Shown one piece after another: positions 23,401 to 31,953 of a stretch of DNA of 40,872 nt. A program made the translations under genes and the position numbers. The first letter of the stretch is position 1. Each line of letters starts with the position of its first letter. Below the pieces are notes generated by a model. The model did no database searches. It had not been told where the DNA came from and worked only from the letters and a program-made list of their open reading frames with translations. Source of the stretch: Streptomyces roseicoloratus (GTDB taxonomy: Bacteria; Actinomycetota; Actinomycetes; Streptomycetales; Streptomycetaceae); contig NZ_SDOY01000038.1 of the NCBI RefSeq assembly GCF_004117935.1, positions 1 to 40,872 of the forward strand. The letters run 5' to 3'.

Positions 23401-23427
23401 ACAGTAGACCCAGGCAGGGGGAGCGTC

Positions 23428-24645
23428 TTGGCCGGTACGACCCCGGGTACGCCCGGTACCCCGCGTGTGCTGCGCGCCATGAACGACCGGGCCGCGCTCG
23501 ATCTGCTGCTCGCGCACGGGCCCCTGTCGCGGACCCGGATCGGGAAGCTGACCGGGCTGTCCAAGCCCACCGCCTCGCAGCTGCTCGCGCGGCTCGAGGC
23601 GGCCGGGCTCGTCGTCGTCACCGGGACGACCGAGGGACGGCCGGGACCCAACGCGCAGCTGTACGGGGTGAACCCCCGGGTCGCGCACGCGGCCGGGCTC
23701 GACGTCAGTCCCGTACGGGTGCGCGCCGCCGTCGCCGACATCACCGGCGCGGTCGTCGGGGAGTTCCGGGTGCCGACGCCCGGCCGCGGCGGGGACGACG
23801 TGGTGCGGCAGGTCGCCGACGCCCTCGGCGGGGCGGTCAAGGACGCCGGGCTCTCCCTCTCCGACGTCCACCGCGTCGTCATCGGCACGCCCGGCGCCTT
23901 CGACCCGGCCACCGGGCGGCTGCGCTACGCCTCCCACCTGCCCGGCTGGCACTCCCCCACCCTCCTGGAGGAGCTGGCCGTCGCCCTGCCGATGCCGTTC
24001 GAGTACGAGAACGACGTCAACCTCGTCGCCGTCGCCGAGCAGCGGCTCGGCGCCGCCCGCGGCCACGAGGACTTCGTGCTGCTGTGGAACGAGGAGGGCA
24101 TCGGCGCCGCCCTCGTCCTCGGCGGCCGGCTGCACCGCGGCTTCACCGGCGGCGCCGGCGAGGTCGGCTTCATGCCGGTGCCCGGCACCCCGCTCGTCCG
24201 GCAGGTCGCCAAGGCCAACTCCGGCGGCTTCCAGGAACTCGCCGGCGTCCAGTCCGTCCCCCGGATCGCCAAGGCCGTCGGCATCCCGACGCGCGAGCAG
24301 CCGTACGTCGAGACCGCCGCCGCGCTGCTCGCCCGCGCCGCCGAACTGCACGCCGAGGACGAGCGCCACGGCCGGCTCCTCGACGTCTACGCCGAGCGGC
24401 TCGCGACCGGGCTCGCCGCCCTCGTCGCCGTACTCGACCCCGAGCTGATCGTCCTGTCCGGCGCCGCCGTCAGCCCCGGCGGCGAGCCGCTCCGCTCCCG
24501 CGTCCAGGCCCAGCTCGCCGACCTCGCCGCCTCCCGGCCGCGGCTGGTCCTCGCCGAGGTCGACCGGCACCCGGTGCTGCGCGGCGCGCTCGAATCCGCC
24601 CTCGCCGCCACCCGCGACGAGGTCTTCGACACCACCGCGCGGTAG
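23428..24645 (+). CDS. csnR: ROK family transcriptional repressor, CsnR-like
   Basis: A 405-residue repressor. Residues 15-75 are a winged helix (ALDLLLAHGPLSRTRIGKL then SKPTASQLLARLEAAGL). Residues 85-400 are the ROK sugar-kinase-like domain, with GEVGFMPV near the usual ROK signature. The cysteine-rich zinc motif that normally follows is absent; the protein appears to contain no cysteine at all. The start is TTG at 23428 after GGGGGAG. It heads an operon for uptake and breakdown of glucosamine oligosaccharides and has a perfect palindrome in its own promoter, so autoregulation is expected, with release by a chitosan-derived sugar. Confidence 0.85.
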   Translation: MAGTTPGTPGTPRVLRAMNDRAALDLLLAHGPLSRTRIGKLTGLSKPTASQLLARLEAAGLVVVTGTTEGRPGPNAQLYGVNPRVAHAAGLDVSPVRVRAAVADITGAVVGEFRVPTPGRGGDDVVRQVADALGGAVKDAGLSLSDVHRVVIGTPGAFDPATGRLRYASHLPGWHSPTLLEELAVALPMPFEYENDVNLVAVAEQRLGAARGHEDFVLLWNEEGIGAALVLGGRLHRGFTGGAGEVGFMPVPGTPLVRQVAKANSGGFQELAGVQSVPRIAKAVGIPTREQPYVETAAALLARAAELHAEDERHGRLLDVYAERLATGLAALVAVLDPELIVLSGAAVSPGGEPLRSRVQAQLADLAASRPRLVLAEVDRHPVLRGALESALAATRDEVFDTTAR

Positions 24646-24689
24646 GCCGCGCCCGGGCCGCCCACGCCCGTGTCCGTACTGCCCCGGCA

Positions 24690-24728
24690 CCCCTGCCCCC
24701 GTCCCCTGCCCCCGTCCCCTGCCCCCGT
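24690..24728 (+). repeat. Three perfect 13-bp C-rich repeats between csnR and csnE
   Basis: CCCCTGCCCCCGT occurs three times in tandem (24690, 24703, 24716), continuing into further C runs up to the csnE ribosome binding site. The opposite strand has many G runs and could form a quadruplex. It may reduce or stabilise the message between repressor and transporter genes. Confidence 0.85.
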
Positions 24729-24758
24729 CCCCCGGCCCCCGTCCCAGGGAGATCCTCC

Positions 24759-26108
24759 ATGCCCGCTCGTCCCCGCCGCCGCGCCGCGGCCGCGCTCGCC
24801 GTCACCGCCTCCATAGGGCTCTTCGCCTCGGCCTGCACCGGCCAGTCCGACGGCGCCGCGGCCGCCGACGACCCGAACGCCAAGGTCACCCTCACCTTCT
24901 GGCACGGCTGGGCCGCGGAGTCCGAGGTGAAGGCCATCAACGACAGCATCGAGCGCTTCGAGCGGGCCCACCCCAACATCACGGTGAACGCCGTCGGCGA
25001 CATCAACGACGACAAGCTCAACCAGGCGCTGCGCACCGGCGGTTCGAAGGGGCCCGACGTGGTCTCGTCGTTCACCACGTCCAACGTCGGCAAGTTCTGT
25101 TCGTCCGGCGCCTTCGCCGATCTGAAGCCCTTCATCGAGAAGTCGAAGCTCGACCTGGAGAAGGTCTTCCCGAAGACGCTGCTCGACTACACCCAGTTCG
25201 AGGGCAAGCGGTGCGCCATGCCGCTGCTCACCGACGCCTACGGCCTCTACTACAACAAGGACGCCTTCAAGGCCGCCGGACTCGACCCCGCCAAGCCCCC
25301 GAAGACGTACTCCGAGCTGCTCTCGTACGCGAAGAAGCTCACCAAGCCCAAGGGCGACGGCTTCGAGACGCTCGGCTTCATGCCGAACTACCACGGCTAC
25401 GAGACCACCACCGAGCACTATCTCGGCAGTTGGGGGCCCTCCTACTTCGACGCGGCCGGCAAGTCCGCCGTCGCCTCCGACCCGGCGTTCGCGGCGATGC
25501 TGACGACGCAGAAGAAGATGGTCGACGAGCTCGGCGGCTACGCGAAGCTGGAGAAGTTCCGCACGGCCTTCGGCGCCGAGTTCGGCCCGAAGCACCCCTT
25601 CCACACCGGTCAGGTCGCCATGCAGCTCGACGGCGAGTGGCGGCTCGGCATGGCCGTCGACGCCAAGGCGCCCTTCGACATCGGCGTCGCCCCGATGCCG
25701 GTCCCCGACGACCGCGCGGCGGAGTACGGCAAGGGCTTCCTGTCCGGCACGATCATGGGCATCGCGCCGCGGAGCACGAAGCAGAACGCCGCCTGGGAAC
25801 TGGTCAAGTTCATGACCACGGACACGGAGGCCGTCGTCGCCTTCGCCAACGGGATCCGCAACGTGCCGTCCACCTTCGAGGCCCTGGACTCGCCGAACCT
25901 GAACCTCGACCCGCGCTTCCGGACCTTCCTGGACATCGCCCGGCACCCGAAGTCCAACACCCCGGCGGGCGCGGTCAACGGCGCCGCGCACCTCAACACG
26001 CTCCAGGACTTCGCCCTGCAGTACGAGAAGGGCGAGGTGCCCGACCTCCAGGCCGGTCTGGCGAAGACCGCGCGGCAGATCGACACCGACATCGCCAAGG
26101 CGAAGTAG
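24759..26108 (+). CDS. csnE: ABC transporter sugar-binding lipoprotein, CsnE-like
   Basis: A 449-residue extracellular solute-binding protein of the family that takes up oligosaccharides. The signal peptide (RPRRRAAAALAVTASIGL) ends in a lipobox, FASAC, with lipidated Cys26. The mature part starts with the family segment KVTLTFWHGWAAESEVKAI and contains LLTDAYGLYYNKDAF and QVAMQLDGEW. The ATG at 24759 follows AGGGAGA. The two permease genes follow directly, but no ATPase gene is present, as expected for systems powered by the shared MsiK ATPase in Streptomyces. By synteny it binds chitosan-derived glucosamine oligomers. Assignment rests on gene order and family. Confidence 0.85.
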   Translation: MPARPRRRAAAALAVTASIGLFASACTGQSDGAAAADDPNAKVTLTFWHGWAAESEVKAINDSIERFERAHPNITVNAVGDINDDKLNQALRTGGSKGPDVVSSFTTSNVGKFCSSGAFADLKPFIEKSKLDLEKVFPKTLLDYTQFEGKRCAMPLLTDAYGLYYNKDAFKAAGLDPAKPPKTYSELLSYAKKLTKPKGDGFETLGFMPNYHGYETTTEHYLGSWGPSYFDAAGKSAVASDPAFAAMLTTQKKMVDELGGYAKLEKFRTAFGAEFGPKHPFHTGQVAMQLDGEWRLGMAVDAKAPFDIGVAPMPVPDDRAAEYGKGFLSGTIMGIAPRSTKQNAAWELVKFMTTDTEAVVAFANGIRNVPSTFEALDSPNLNLDPRFRTFLDIARHPKSNTPAGAVNGAAHLNTLQDFALQYEKGEVPDLQAGLAKTARQIDTDIAKAK

Positions 26109-26114
26109 GCGCCG

Positions 26115-27056
26115 ATGGCCGCCCCCACCCTCCGCTCGAAGCGCCGGCGCTCGGCGCTGCGCACGGCCGCGTTCCTGTCGCCGTGGCTCATCGGGTTCGG
26201 CGTCTTCTTCGCGTACCCGATGGTCTCGACCGTCTACTTCTCCTTCATGCGCTACGACGGCTTCCAGCCGCCGTCCTTCAACGGCCTGGCGAACTGGACG
26301 TACGTCTTCCGGGACTACCCGATGTTCTGGCCGGCGCTGCGCAACACCCTGTGGCTGGTCGTGGTGATGACGGCCTGCCGGGTCGTCTTCGGCCTCGGCG
26401 TCGGCCTGCTCATCACGAAGATCAAGACCGGCGCCGGGGTCTTCCGCACCCTGTTCTACCTGCCGTACCTGGCCCCGCCGGTCGCGGCGACGCTCGCCTT
26501 CGTCTTCCTGCTCAACCCGGGCACCGGGCCGGTGAACTCGGTCCTGGAAGGCCTCGGCGTGCCCGCACCGGCCTGGTTCACCGACGCGGCCTGGTCCAAG
26601 CCCGCGCTCACCATGCTCGCGGTGTGGGGCGTCGGCGACCTCATGGTCATCTTCATGGCCGCGCTGCTCGACGTACCGAAGGAGCAGTACGAGGCCGCCG
26701 AGCTCGACGGGGCCTCGGCCCTCCAGCGCTTCCGCTTCGTGACGCTGCCGAACATCGCGCCGATCGTGATGTTCGCCGTGGTCACCGGGATCATCCAGGC
26801 CATGCAGTACTACACCCAGCCCCTGGTGGCCGGAAAGGTCGCCTCCGGCGTCATCGGCGGATCGGGCCAGTCCTTCGAGCCGGGCTACCCGGACAAGTCC
26901 ACGCTGACCCTGCCGCAGCTCGTCTACAACCTCGGCTTCCAGCGCTTCGACTACGGCGCGGCCTGCGCCACCGCCCTCGTCCTCTTCGCCCTGGCCATGG
27001 CCTTCACCGCCCTGCTCATGCGCCGTCGCGGCGGACTCGTCCAGGCAGGTGACTGA
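26115..27056 (+). CDS. csnF: Sugar ABC transporter permease, CsnF-like
   Basis: A 313-residue inner-membrane protein with six segments (first at about 18-40, ALRTAAFLSPWLIGFGVFF). The cytoplasmic EAA loop that contacts the ATPase is visible as EAAELDGASALQRF followed by VTLPNIAP at about residues 195-220. It belongs to the MalF/UgpA permease family. It starts 6 nt after csnE and ends 3 nt before csnG. A periplasmic insertion before the last segment (GGSGQSFEPGYPDKSTLTL) is typical of carbohydrate permeases. It forms the channel with the next gene product. Confidence 0.87.
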   Translation: MAAPTLRSKRRRSALRTAAFLSPWLIGFGVFFAYPMVSTVYFSFMRYDGFQPPSFNGLANWTYVFRDYPMFWPALRNTLWLVVVMTACRVVFGLGVGLLITKIKTGAGVFRTLFYLPYLAPPVAATLAFVFLLNPGTGPVNSVLEGLGVPAPAWFTDAAWSKPALTMLAVWGVGDLMVIFMAALLDVPKEQYEAAELDGASALQRFRFVTLPNIAPIVMFAVVTGIIQAMQYYTQPLVAGKVASGVIGGSGQSFEPGYPDKSTLTLPQLVYNLGFQRFDYGAACATALVLFALAMAFTALLMRRRGGLVQAGD

Positions 27057-27059
27057 CCC

Positions 27060-27977
27060 ATGAGCCAGGTCGTGAAGACCCGCGGGCCCGGCGCCCGGCC
27101 GCCCGCCGCCGCGCCGGCCGCGCCGCGCACCCCGGCCGCCCGCACCGCGCGCCGCACGGCGGTGCTGCACTGGATCGCCGTGCACGCGCTCGGCGTCGCC
27201 GCCGCGCTGTTCTTCGTGCTGCCGTTCGTCTTCGTGCTGCTCACCTCGCTGATGAGCGGCCAGCAGGCCCTCACCCGCGACCTCGTCCCCGACACCTGGG
27301 AATGGCACAACTACGTCCGCGTCTTCGAGACGCCGGGCTTCCTCACCTGGTGGCGCAACACCCTGCTGTACGCGGGCCTCGGCACCGTCCTCACCGTGGT
27401 GTCGTCGGTCCCGGTGGCGTACGCGCTCGCCAGGTTCCGCTTCCGCGGCAGCAGGCTCGCGCTGATGCTGGTGATCTCGATGATGATGCTGCCGCCGCAG
27501 GTCGTCGTCATCCCGATGTACCTGTTCTGGGCGAAGCAGCTGGACCTCTCGGGCAGCCTGTGGCCGCTGATCATCCCGATGGCCTTCGGCGACGCCTTCT
27601 CCATCTTCCTGCTGCGCCAGTTCCTGCTGACCATCCCGAGCGAGTACCTCGACGCCGCCCGCGTCGACGGCTGCGGCGAACTGCGCACGCTCGTCCGGGT
27701 CGTGCTGCCCATGGCGAAGCCGGGCATCGCGGCCGTCGCGCTCTTCCAGTTCTTCGCCGCGTGGAACGACTACTTCGGGCCGCAGATCTACGCCTCGGAG
27801 AACCCGGCGGCATGGACGCTGAGCTACGGGCTCGAGTCCTTCAAAGGCGCGCACCACACCGACTGGAATCTGACCATGGCCGCGACCGTCCTGGTCATGG
27901 CCCCCGTGATCCTCGTCTTCTTCTTCGCCCAGAAGGCATTCGTCGAGGGCGTCACACTGACCGGAGTGAAGGGCTGA
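27060..27977 (+). CDS. csnG: Sugar ABC transporter permease, CsnG-like
   Basis: A 305-residue MalG/UgpE-type permease with six membrane segments. The EAA-loop equivalent reads LDAARVDGCGELRTL then VVLPMAKPG. The N-terminal 35 residues are an Ala/Pro/Arg-rich cytoplasmic extension. The C-terminus ends KAFVEGVTLTGVKG, the usual end for this family. It is separated from csnF by 3 nt and from the GH4 gene by 8 nt, so the operon is tightly packed. It pairs with the preceding permease. Confidence 0.87.
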   Translation: MSQVVKTRGPGARPPAAAPAAPRTPAARTARRTAVLHWIAVHALGVAAALFFVLPFVFVLLTSLMSGQQALTRDLVPDTWEWHNYVRVFETPGFLTWWRNTLLYAGLGTVLTVVSSVPVAYALARFRFRGSRLALMLVISMMMLPPQVVVIPMYLFWAKQLDLSGSLWPLIIPMAFGDAFSIFLLRQFLLTIPSEYLDAARVDGCGELRTLVRVVLPMAKPGIAAVALFQFFAAWNDYFGPQIYASENPAAWTLSYGLESFKGAHHTDWNLTMAATVLVMAPVILVFFFAQKAFVEGVTLTGVKG

Positions 27978-27985
27978 CTGATCTG

Positions 27986-29251
27986 ATGAAGCTGGCTGTC
28001 GTGGGGGGCGGCTCCACCTACACCCCCGAACTGATCGACGGGTTCGCGCGGTTGCGCGACACCCTGCCCGTCACCGAACTCGTCCTCGTCGACCCGGCCG
28101 CCGAGCGCCTGGAGCTCGTCGGCGGCCTGGCCCGGCGGATCTTCGCCCGGCAGGGCCACGAAGGGACCATCACCACCACCTCGGACCTCGACGCGGGGGT
28201 CGACGGCGCCGACGCCGTCCTCCTCCAGCTGCGGGTCGGCGGACAGGCCGCCCGCGAACGGGACGAGACCTGGCCGCTGGAGTGCGGCTGTGTCGGGCAG
28301 GAGACCACCGGCGCCGGCGGCCTCGCCAAGGCGCTGCGCACCGTCCCCGTCGTCCTGGACATCGCCGAGCGGGTGCGCCGCACCAACCCGGACGCCTGGA
28401 TCATCGACTTCACCAACCCGGTCGGCATCGTCACCCGGGCGCTGCTCCGGGCCGGCCACAAGGCCGTCGGCCTGTGCAACGTGGCCATCGGCTTCCAGCG
28501 GAAGTTCGCCGCGCTGCTCGGCGTCTCCCCCGCCGAGGTGCACCTCGACCACGTGGGCCTCAACCACCTCACCTGGGAGACCGGGGTACGGCTCGGCGGC
28601 CCCGGGGGCGAGGACGTCCTGCCCCGGCTGCTCGCCGAACACGGCGACGCCGTCGCCGACGACCTGCGGCTGCCGCGCTCCGTCCTCGACCGGCTCGGCG
28701 TCGTCCCCTCGTACTACCTGCGCTACTTCTACGCGCACGACGCCGTCGTGGAGGAGCTGCGCACCAAGCCGTCGCGGGCGGCCGAGGTCGCCGCGATGGA
28801 GAAGCAGCTCCTGGAGATGTACGGGGACTCGGCGCTCGACGAGAAGCCGGCCCTGCTCGGCAAGCGAGGCGGCGCCTTCTACTCGGAGGCGGCCGTGGAC
28901 CTCGCGGCCGCGCTGCTGGGCGGCGGCGGGTCGCCGCACCAGGTGGTGAACACGTACAACAGGGGCACGCTGCCGTTCCTGCCGGACGACGCCGTGATCG
29001 AGGTGCCGGCGGCGGTCGGTCCGCAGGGCGCCGCGCCGCTGCCGGTGGCGCCGGTCGACCCGCTGTACGCGGGCCTCATCGCGAACGTCACCGCGTACGA
29101 GGACCTGGCCCTGGAGGCGGCGCTGCGCGGCGGCCGGGAGCGGGTGTTCAAGGCGCTGCTCGCGCACCCGCTGGTGGGGCAGCTGGAGTACGCGGACGGG
29201 CTGACGGACCGGCTGCTCGCCCACAACCGGGAGCACCTGGCGTGGGCCTGA
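27986..29251 (+). CDS. csnH: GH4 family phospho-beta-glycosidase, CsnH-like
   Basis: A 421-residue enzyme of glycoside hydrolase family 4, which uses NAD+ and a divalent metal and acts on phosphorylated sugars by an oxidation-elimination route. The Rossmann loop VVGGGSTYTPELIDGF opens the protein. GLCNVAIGFQRK supplies the metal-binding Cys and Asn, and DHVGLNHLTW is the conserved catalytic region. It resembles CelF-type 6-phospho-beta-glucosidases. The ATG at 27986 has a distant AAGGG. The kinase gene overlaps its end by 10 nt. Kinase plus phospho-glycosidase suggest that imported disaccharides or oligomers are phosphorylated and then cleaved. Confidence 0.88.
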   Translation: MKLAVVGGGSTYTPELIDGFARLRDTLPVTELVLVDPAAERLELVGGLARRIFARQGHEGTITTTSDLDAGVDGADAVLLQLRVGGQAARERDETWPLECGCVGQETTGAGGLAKALRTVPVVLDIAERVRRTNPDAWIIDFTNPVGIVTRALLRAGHKAVGLCNVAIGFQRKFAALLGVSPAEVHLDHVGLNHLTWETGVRLGGPGGEDVLPRLLAEHGDAVADDLRLPRSVLDRLGVVPSYYLRYFYAHDAVVEELRTKPSRAAEVAAMEKQLLEMYGDSALDEKPALLGKRGGAFYSEAAVDLAAALLGGGGSPHQVVNTYNRGTLPFLPDDAVIEVPAAVGPQGAAPLPVAPVDPLYAGLIANVTAYEDLALEAALRGGRERVFKALLAHPLVGQLEYADGLTDRLLAHNREHLAWA

Positions 29252-30222
29252 CCGGAGCGCTCCTCGCCGTGGACGCGGGGAACAGCAAGACCGACGTCGC
29301 GGTCCTCGCCCCGGACGGCACGGTCCTGGGCGAGGCGCGCGGCGGCGGGTTCCGGCCGCCGGTGGTGGGCGTGGCGGCGGCGGTCGACGCGCTCGCGGAG
29401 ATCGTCGACGCGGCGTGGTCGGCGGCCGGCGGCGACGCCGCTCCGGTCTTCGGGCGGGTCGCCGCCTGTCTCGCCAACGCAGATCTGCCGGTCGAGGAGG
29501 CGGAGTTGACGGCGGCCCTGGAGGCGCGCGGCTGGGGCGGCGCGGTCCGGGTGCACAACGACACCTTCGCGATCCTGCGGGCCGGTGTCGACGAGCCGCG
29601 CGGTGTCGCCGTGGTGTGCGGCGCCGGGATCAACTGCGTGGGCATGACGCCGGACGGCCGGACGGCCCGGTTCCCCGCGATCGGGAAGATCTCCGGGGAC
29701 TGGGGCGGTGGCGGCGGACTCGCCGAGGAGGCCCTGTGGTTCGCCGCGCGCGCCGAGGACGGGCGGGGCGCGCCGACCGAACTGGCCAGGGCCCTGCCGG
29801 AGCACTTCGGGCTGGCGTCGATGTACGCGCTGATCGAGGCGCTGCACCTGGGGCACGTGGCGCCGGAGCGCCGGCACGAGTTGACGCCGGTGCTGTTCCG
29901 TACGAGCGCGGCGGGCGACCCGGTCGCCCGGTCGCTGGTGGACCGGCTGGCGGAGGAGGTCGTGGCGCTGGCGTCGGTGGCGCTCGGGCGGCTCGGGCTG
30001 CTCGGCGAGGAGGTGCCGGTGGTGCTCGGCGGCAGCGTGCTGGCCGCGCGCCATCCGCGTCTCGACGCGCGGATCGCCGCGCTGCTCGCCGTGAAGGCGC
30101 CGCGGGCGGTGCTCCGCGTGGTGACCGCGCCGCCGGTGCTCGGCGCGGGACTGCTGGCGCTGGACGCGGCGGGCGCGCCGCCGGAGGCGGCGGCGCGGCT
30201 GCGGGAGCACTACGGAAGCTGA
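29242..30222 (+). CDS. csnK: BadF/BadG-type sugar kinase, CsnK-like
   Basis: A 326-residue kinase of the actin/hexokinase fold in the N-acetylglucosamine-kinase-like branch. The phosphate-1 loop is LAVDAGNSKTDVAV, the phosphate-2 loop is VAVVCGAGINCVG, and DWGGGGGLAEEA follows. The GTG start at 29242 lies inside csnH, 10 nt before its end, showing translational coupling. Its likely substrate is glucosamine or a glucosamine oligomer delivered by the transporter encoded upstream; this is inferred from synteny. A hairpin terminator follows. Confidence 0.85.
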   Translation: MGLTGALLAVDAGNSKTDVAVLAPDGTVLGEARGGGFRPPVVGVAAAVDALAEIVDAAWSAAGGDAAPVFGRVAACLANADLPVEEAELTAALEARGWGGAVRVHNDTFAILRAGVDEPRGVAVVCGAGINCVGMTPDGRTARFPAIGKISGDWGGGGGLAEEALWFAARAEDGRGAPTELARALPEHFGLASMYALIEALHLGHVAPERRHELTPVLFRTSAAGDPVARSLVDRLAEEVVALASVALGRLGLLGEEVPVVLGGSVLAARHPRLDARIAALLAVKAPRAVLRVVTAPPVLGAGLLALDAAGAPPEAAARLREHYGS

Positions 30223-30237
30223 GCGCGGGCGTGGTGG

Positions 30238-30269
30238 GTGCGGGGCGTTCCTCCGGGGGCGCCCCGCAC
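30238..30269 (+). terminator. Terminator after the csn-like operon
   Basis: A perfect 10-bp stem GTGCGGGGCG (30238-30247) / CGCCCCGCAC (30260-30269) with a 12-nt loop, 15 nt after the csnK-like stop. Confidence 0.75.
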
Positions 30270-30300
30270 GCATGTTCACTCGTTCGAGGACGTTCGGGGT

Positions 30301-30328
30301 GGAACCGATTCCGGCCAGGGATCGTATT
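30301..30328 (+). promoter_or_regulatory. ECF-sigma-type promoter candidate for the PknG operon
   Basis: GGAACC (30301-30306), 16 nt, CGTATT (30323-30328). This fits the GGAAC/CGT pattern of extracytoplasmic-function sigma factors such as streptomycete SigE. The predicted transcript would carry a leader of about 165 nt before the first gene. Confidence 0.4.
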
Positions 30329-30499
30329 CATGGTGAGGGGGGTTCGCCTGCGAGGGGCAGGGGACCATGGGGCACGATAGGAACAAGATCAGGTCAATCC
30401 CGGTGTGCGGGAAGGGCGCTGCGGCCATACTGCTGGCCGGGGAGTCGTCCGCCGCCGCCGGCGTGACGGGTCGACGTCGGAGACCGAGGGGGAGGTCAC

Positions 30500-31942
30500 G
30501 TGACATACCCGCCGAACGCGCCCGCCGCCTCGGCGGCGCAGGGCACCACCGCCGCGCCCGCGCGGCCGGTTCCCGCGGTGCCCGCACAGGCGACGCGGGC
30601 CGGTCACTCGCCGGCCGCCGCCCCGCCGCCGGCCTCGCCCGGCGCCTGGGCCGAGGGCCGTGAGCTGCTGCGCCGCGCCGCGACGACCGAGCCGGGCCGG
30701 CTGCGGATCCTCGGCGCCGTCCTGGCGCTGCTGGTCGTCGCCTTCGGCGCCGTCACGGCCTACGAGGTCGCCGACCGCGCCGCGTACGCGGACGACGTGG
30801 CGGGCCGCAGCCAGCCGCTGAGCGCCGACGCCGCCGACATCTACCGTTCCCTCGCCGACGCGGACGCCACGGCCGCGAGCGGCTTCCTGGCCGGCCCGCA
30901 GGAGTCCGAGCAGGTCCGCAAGCGGTACGCGGACGACATCGCGACCGCCTCCCGGCTGCTGGTCAAGGCCGCAGCGAGCACCGACGCGGGCGGCGACTCG
31001 GCCCGCGAGATCGCCGTCCTGAACGAGCACCTGCCGCGCTACACGGGCCTGATAGAGCGGGCGCGGGCCGCCAACCGGCAGGGCCTGCCGCTCGGCGGCG
31101 CCTATCTGCGGTACGCGAACCTGACCATGAGCCGGCAGCTCCTGCCCGCCGCGGAGCGGCTGTACGCGGAGGAGACCGAGCGGCTGCACCGGGACGACGA
31201 CGAGGCCCGCGCCTGGCCGGTGCTCTCGCTCGCGCTCGGGCTGCTCGCCCTGGCCGTGCTGGTCGGGGTCCAGCGCCGCACCTACCTGCGCACCAACCGG
31301 GTGTTCAACCGCGGGCTGCTCGCCGCGAGCGCCTCCTGTCTGGTGGCCCTGCTGTGGCTGCTCGCCGGGCACGGCCTCGCACGCGCCGGCCTGAACGACG
31401 CCCGGGAGCACGGCCAGAAGTCGCTCCAGGTGCTCAACGAGGCCCGGATCAGCTCCCTGAAGGCGCGCGCCAACGAGAACCTGGCCGTGGTCGCGCGCGG
31501 CGCCGTGCTCACCGAGGACGGCAAGAACGACAAGTACGAGGCCGACTACGGCGCCGGCGTGGACGCGCTGGACGGCGCGCTCGACACCGCGGAGGGCCTC
31601 GCCGACGACGCGGAGGGGCGCGGTCCGCTCGCCGAGGCCGCCGCCCGCACCGGAGAGTGGCGCGAGCGGCACGCGAAGGCCCGCGAGCTCGACGACGCGG
31701 GCGACTTCACCCGCGCCATGGAGAAGATCATCGGCAGCAAGGGGTCGACCGGCGAGTCCTTCGACCAGGTCGACGCGGCGCTCGGCCGGGCCCTCGCCCA
31801 CGAGCAGGCCGAGTTCACCCGCGCCGCCGAGGGCGGCCGGGACGCCCTGACCGGGCTGCCGCTGGGCGCCGCGGTCCTGGGCGTGTTCGCCGCGGGGTGC
31901 GCCGTCACGGGCGTCAACCGCAGACTGTCGGAGTACCGGTGA
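30500..31942 (+). CDS. GlnX-like four-helix membrane sensor protein
   Basis: A 480-residue membrane protein. After a Pro/Ala-rich cytoplasmic N-terminus, segments lie at about 68-88, 238-257, 272-294 and 452-472. This gives two extracytoplasmic helical domains (about 89-237 and 295-450) with charged coiled-coil character. This is the topology of GlnX in mycobacteria, which links the external amino-acid-binding protein GlnH to the kinase PknG. The gene order here, membrane protein, binding protein, kinase, is consistent with that role. The GTG start at 30500 follows GGGGGAGG with a 4 nt spacer. It ends 11 nt before the GlnH-like gene. Assignment rests on topology and neighbours; overall similarity to mycobacterial GlnX could not be tested. 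Confidence 0.75.
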   Translation: MTYPPNAPAASAAQGTTAAPARPVPAVPAQATRAGHSPAAAPPPASPGAWAEGRELLRRAATTEPGRLRILGAVLALLVVAFGAVTAYEVADRAAYADDVAGRSQPLSADAADIYRSLADADATAASGFLAGPQESEQVRKRYADDIATASRLLVKAAASTDAGGDSAREIAVLNEHLPRYTGLIERARAANRQGLPLGGAYLRYANLTMSRQLLPAAERLYAEETERLHRDDDEARAWPVLSLALGLLALAVLVGVQRRTYLRTNRVFNRGLLAASASCLVALLWLLAGHGLARAGLNDAREHGQKSLQVLNEARISSLKARANENLAVVARGAVLTEDGKNDKYEADYGAGVDALDGALDTAEGLADDAEGRGPLAEAAARTGEWRERHAKARELDDAGDFTRAMEKIIGSKGSTGESFDQVDAALGRALAHEQAEFTRAAEGGRDALTGLPLGAAVLGVFAAGCAVTGVNRRLSEYR

Positions 31943-31953
31943 GAGGGGGCGGG

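Noticed and set aside
30367..30663. Small upstream ORF (MGHDRNKIRS...) before the GlnX-like gene
   Set aside because: No properly spaced ribosome binding site, and it runs out of frame into the GlnX-like gene with arginine-rich shadow composition.
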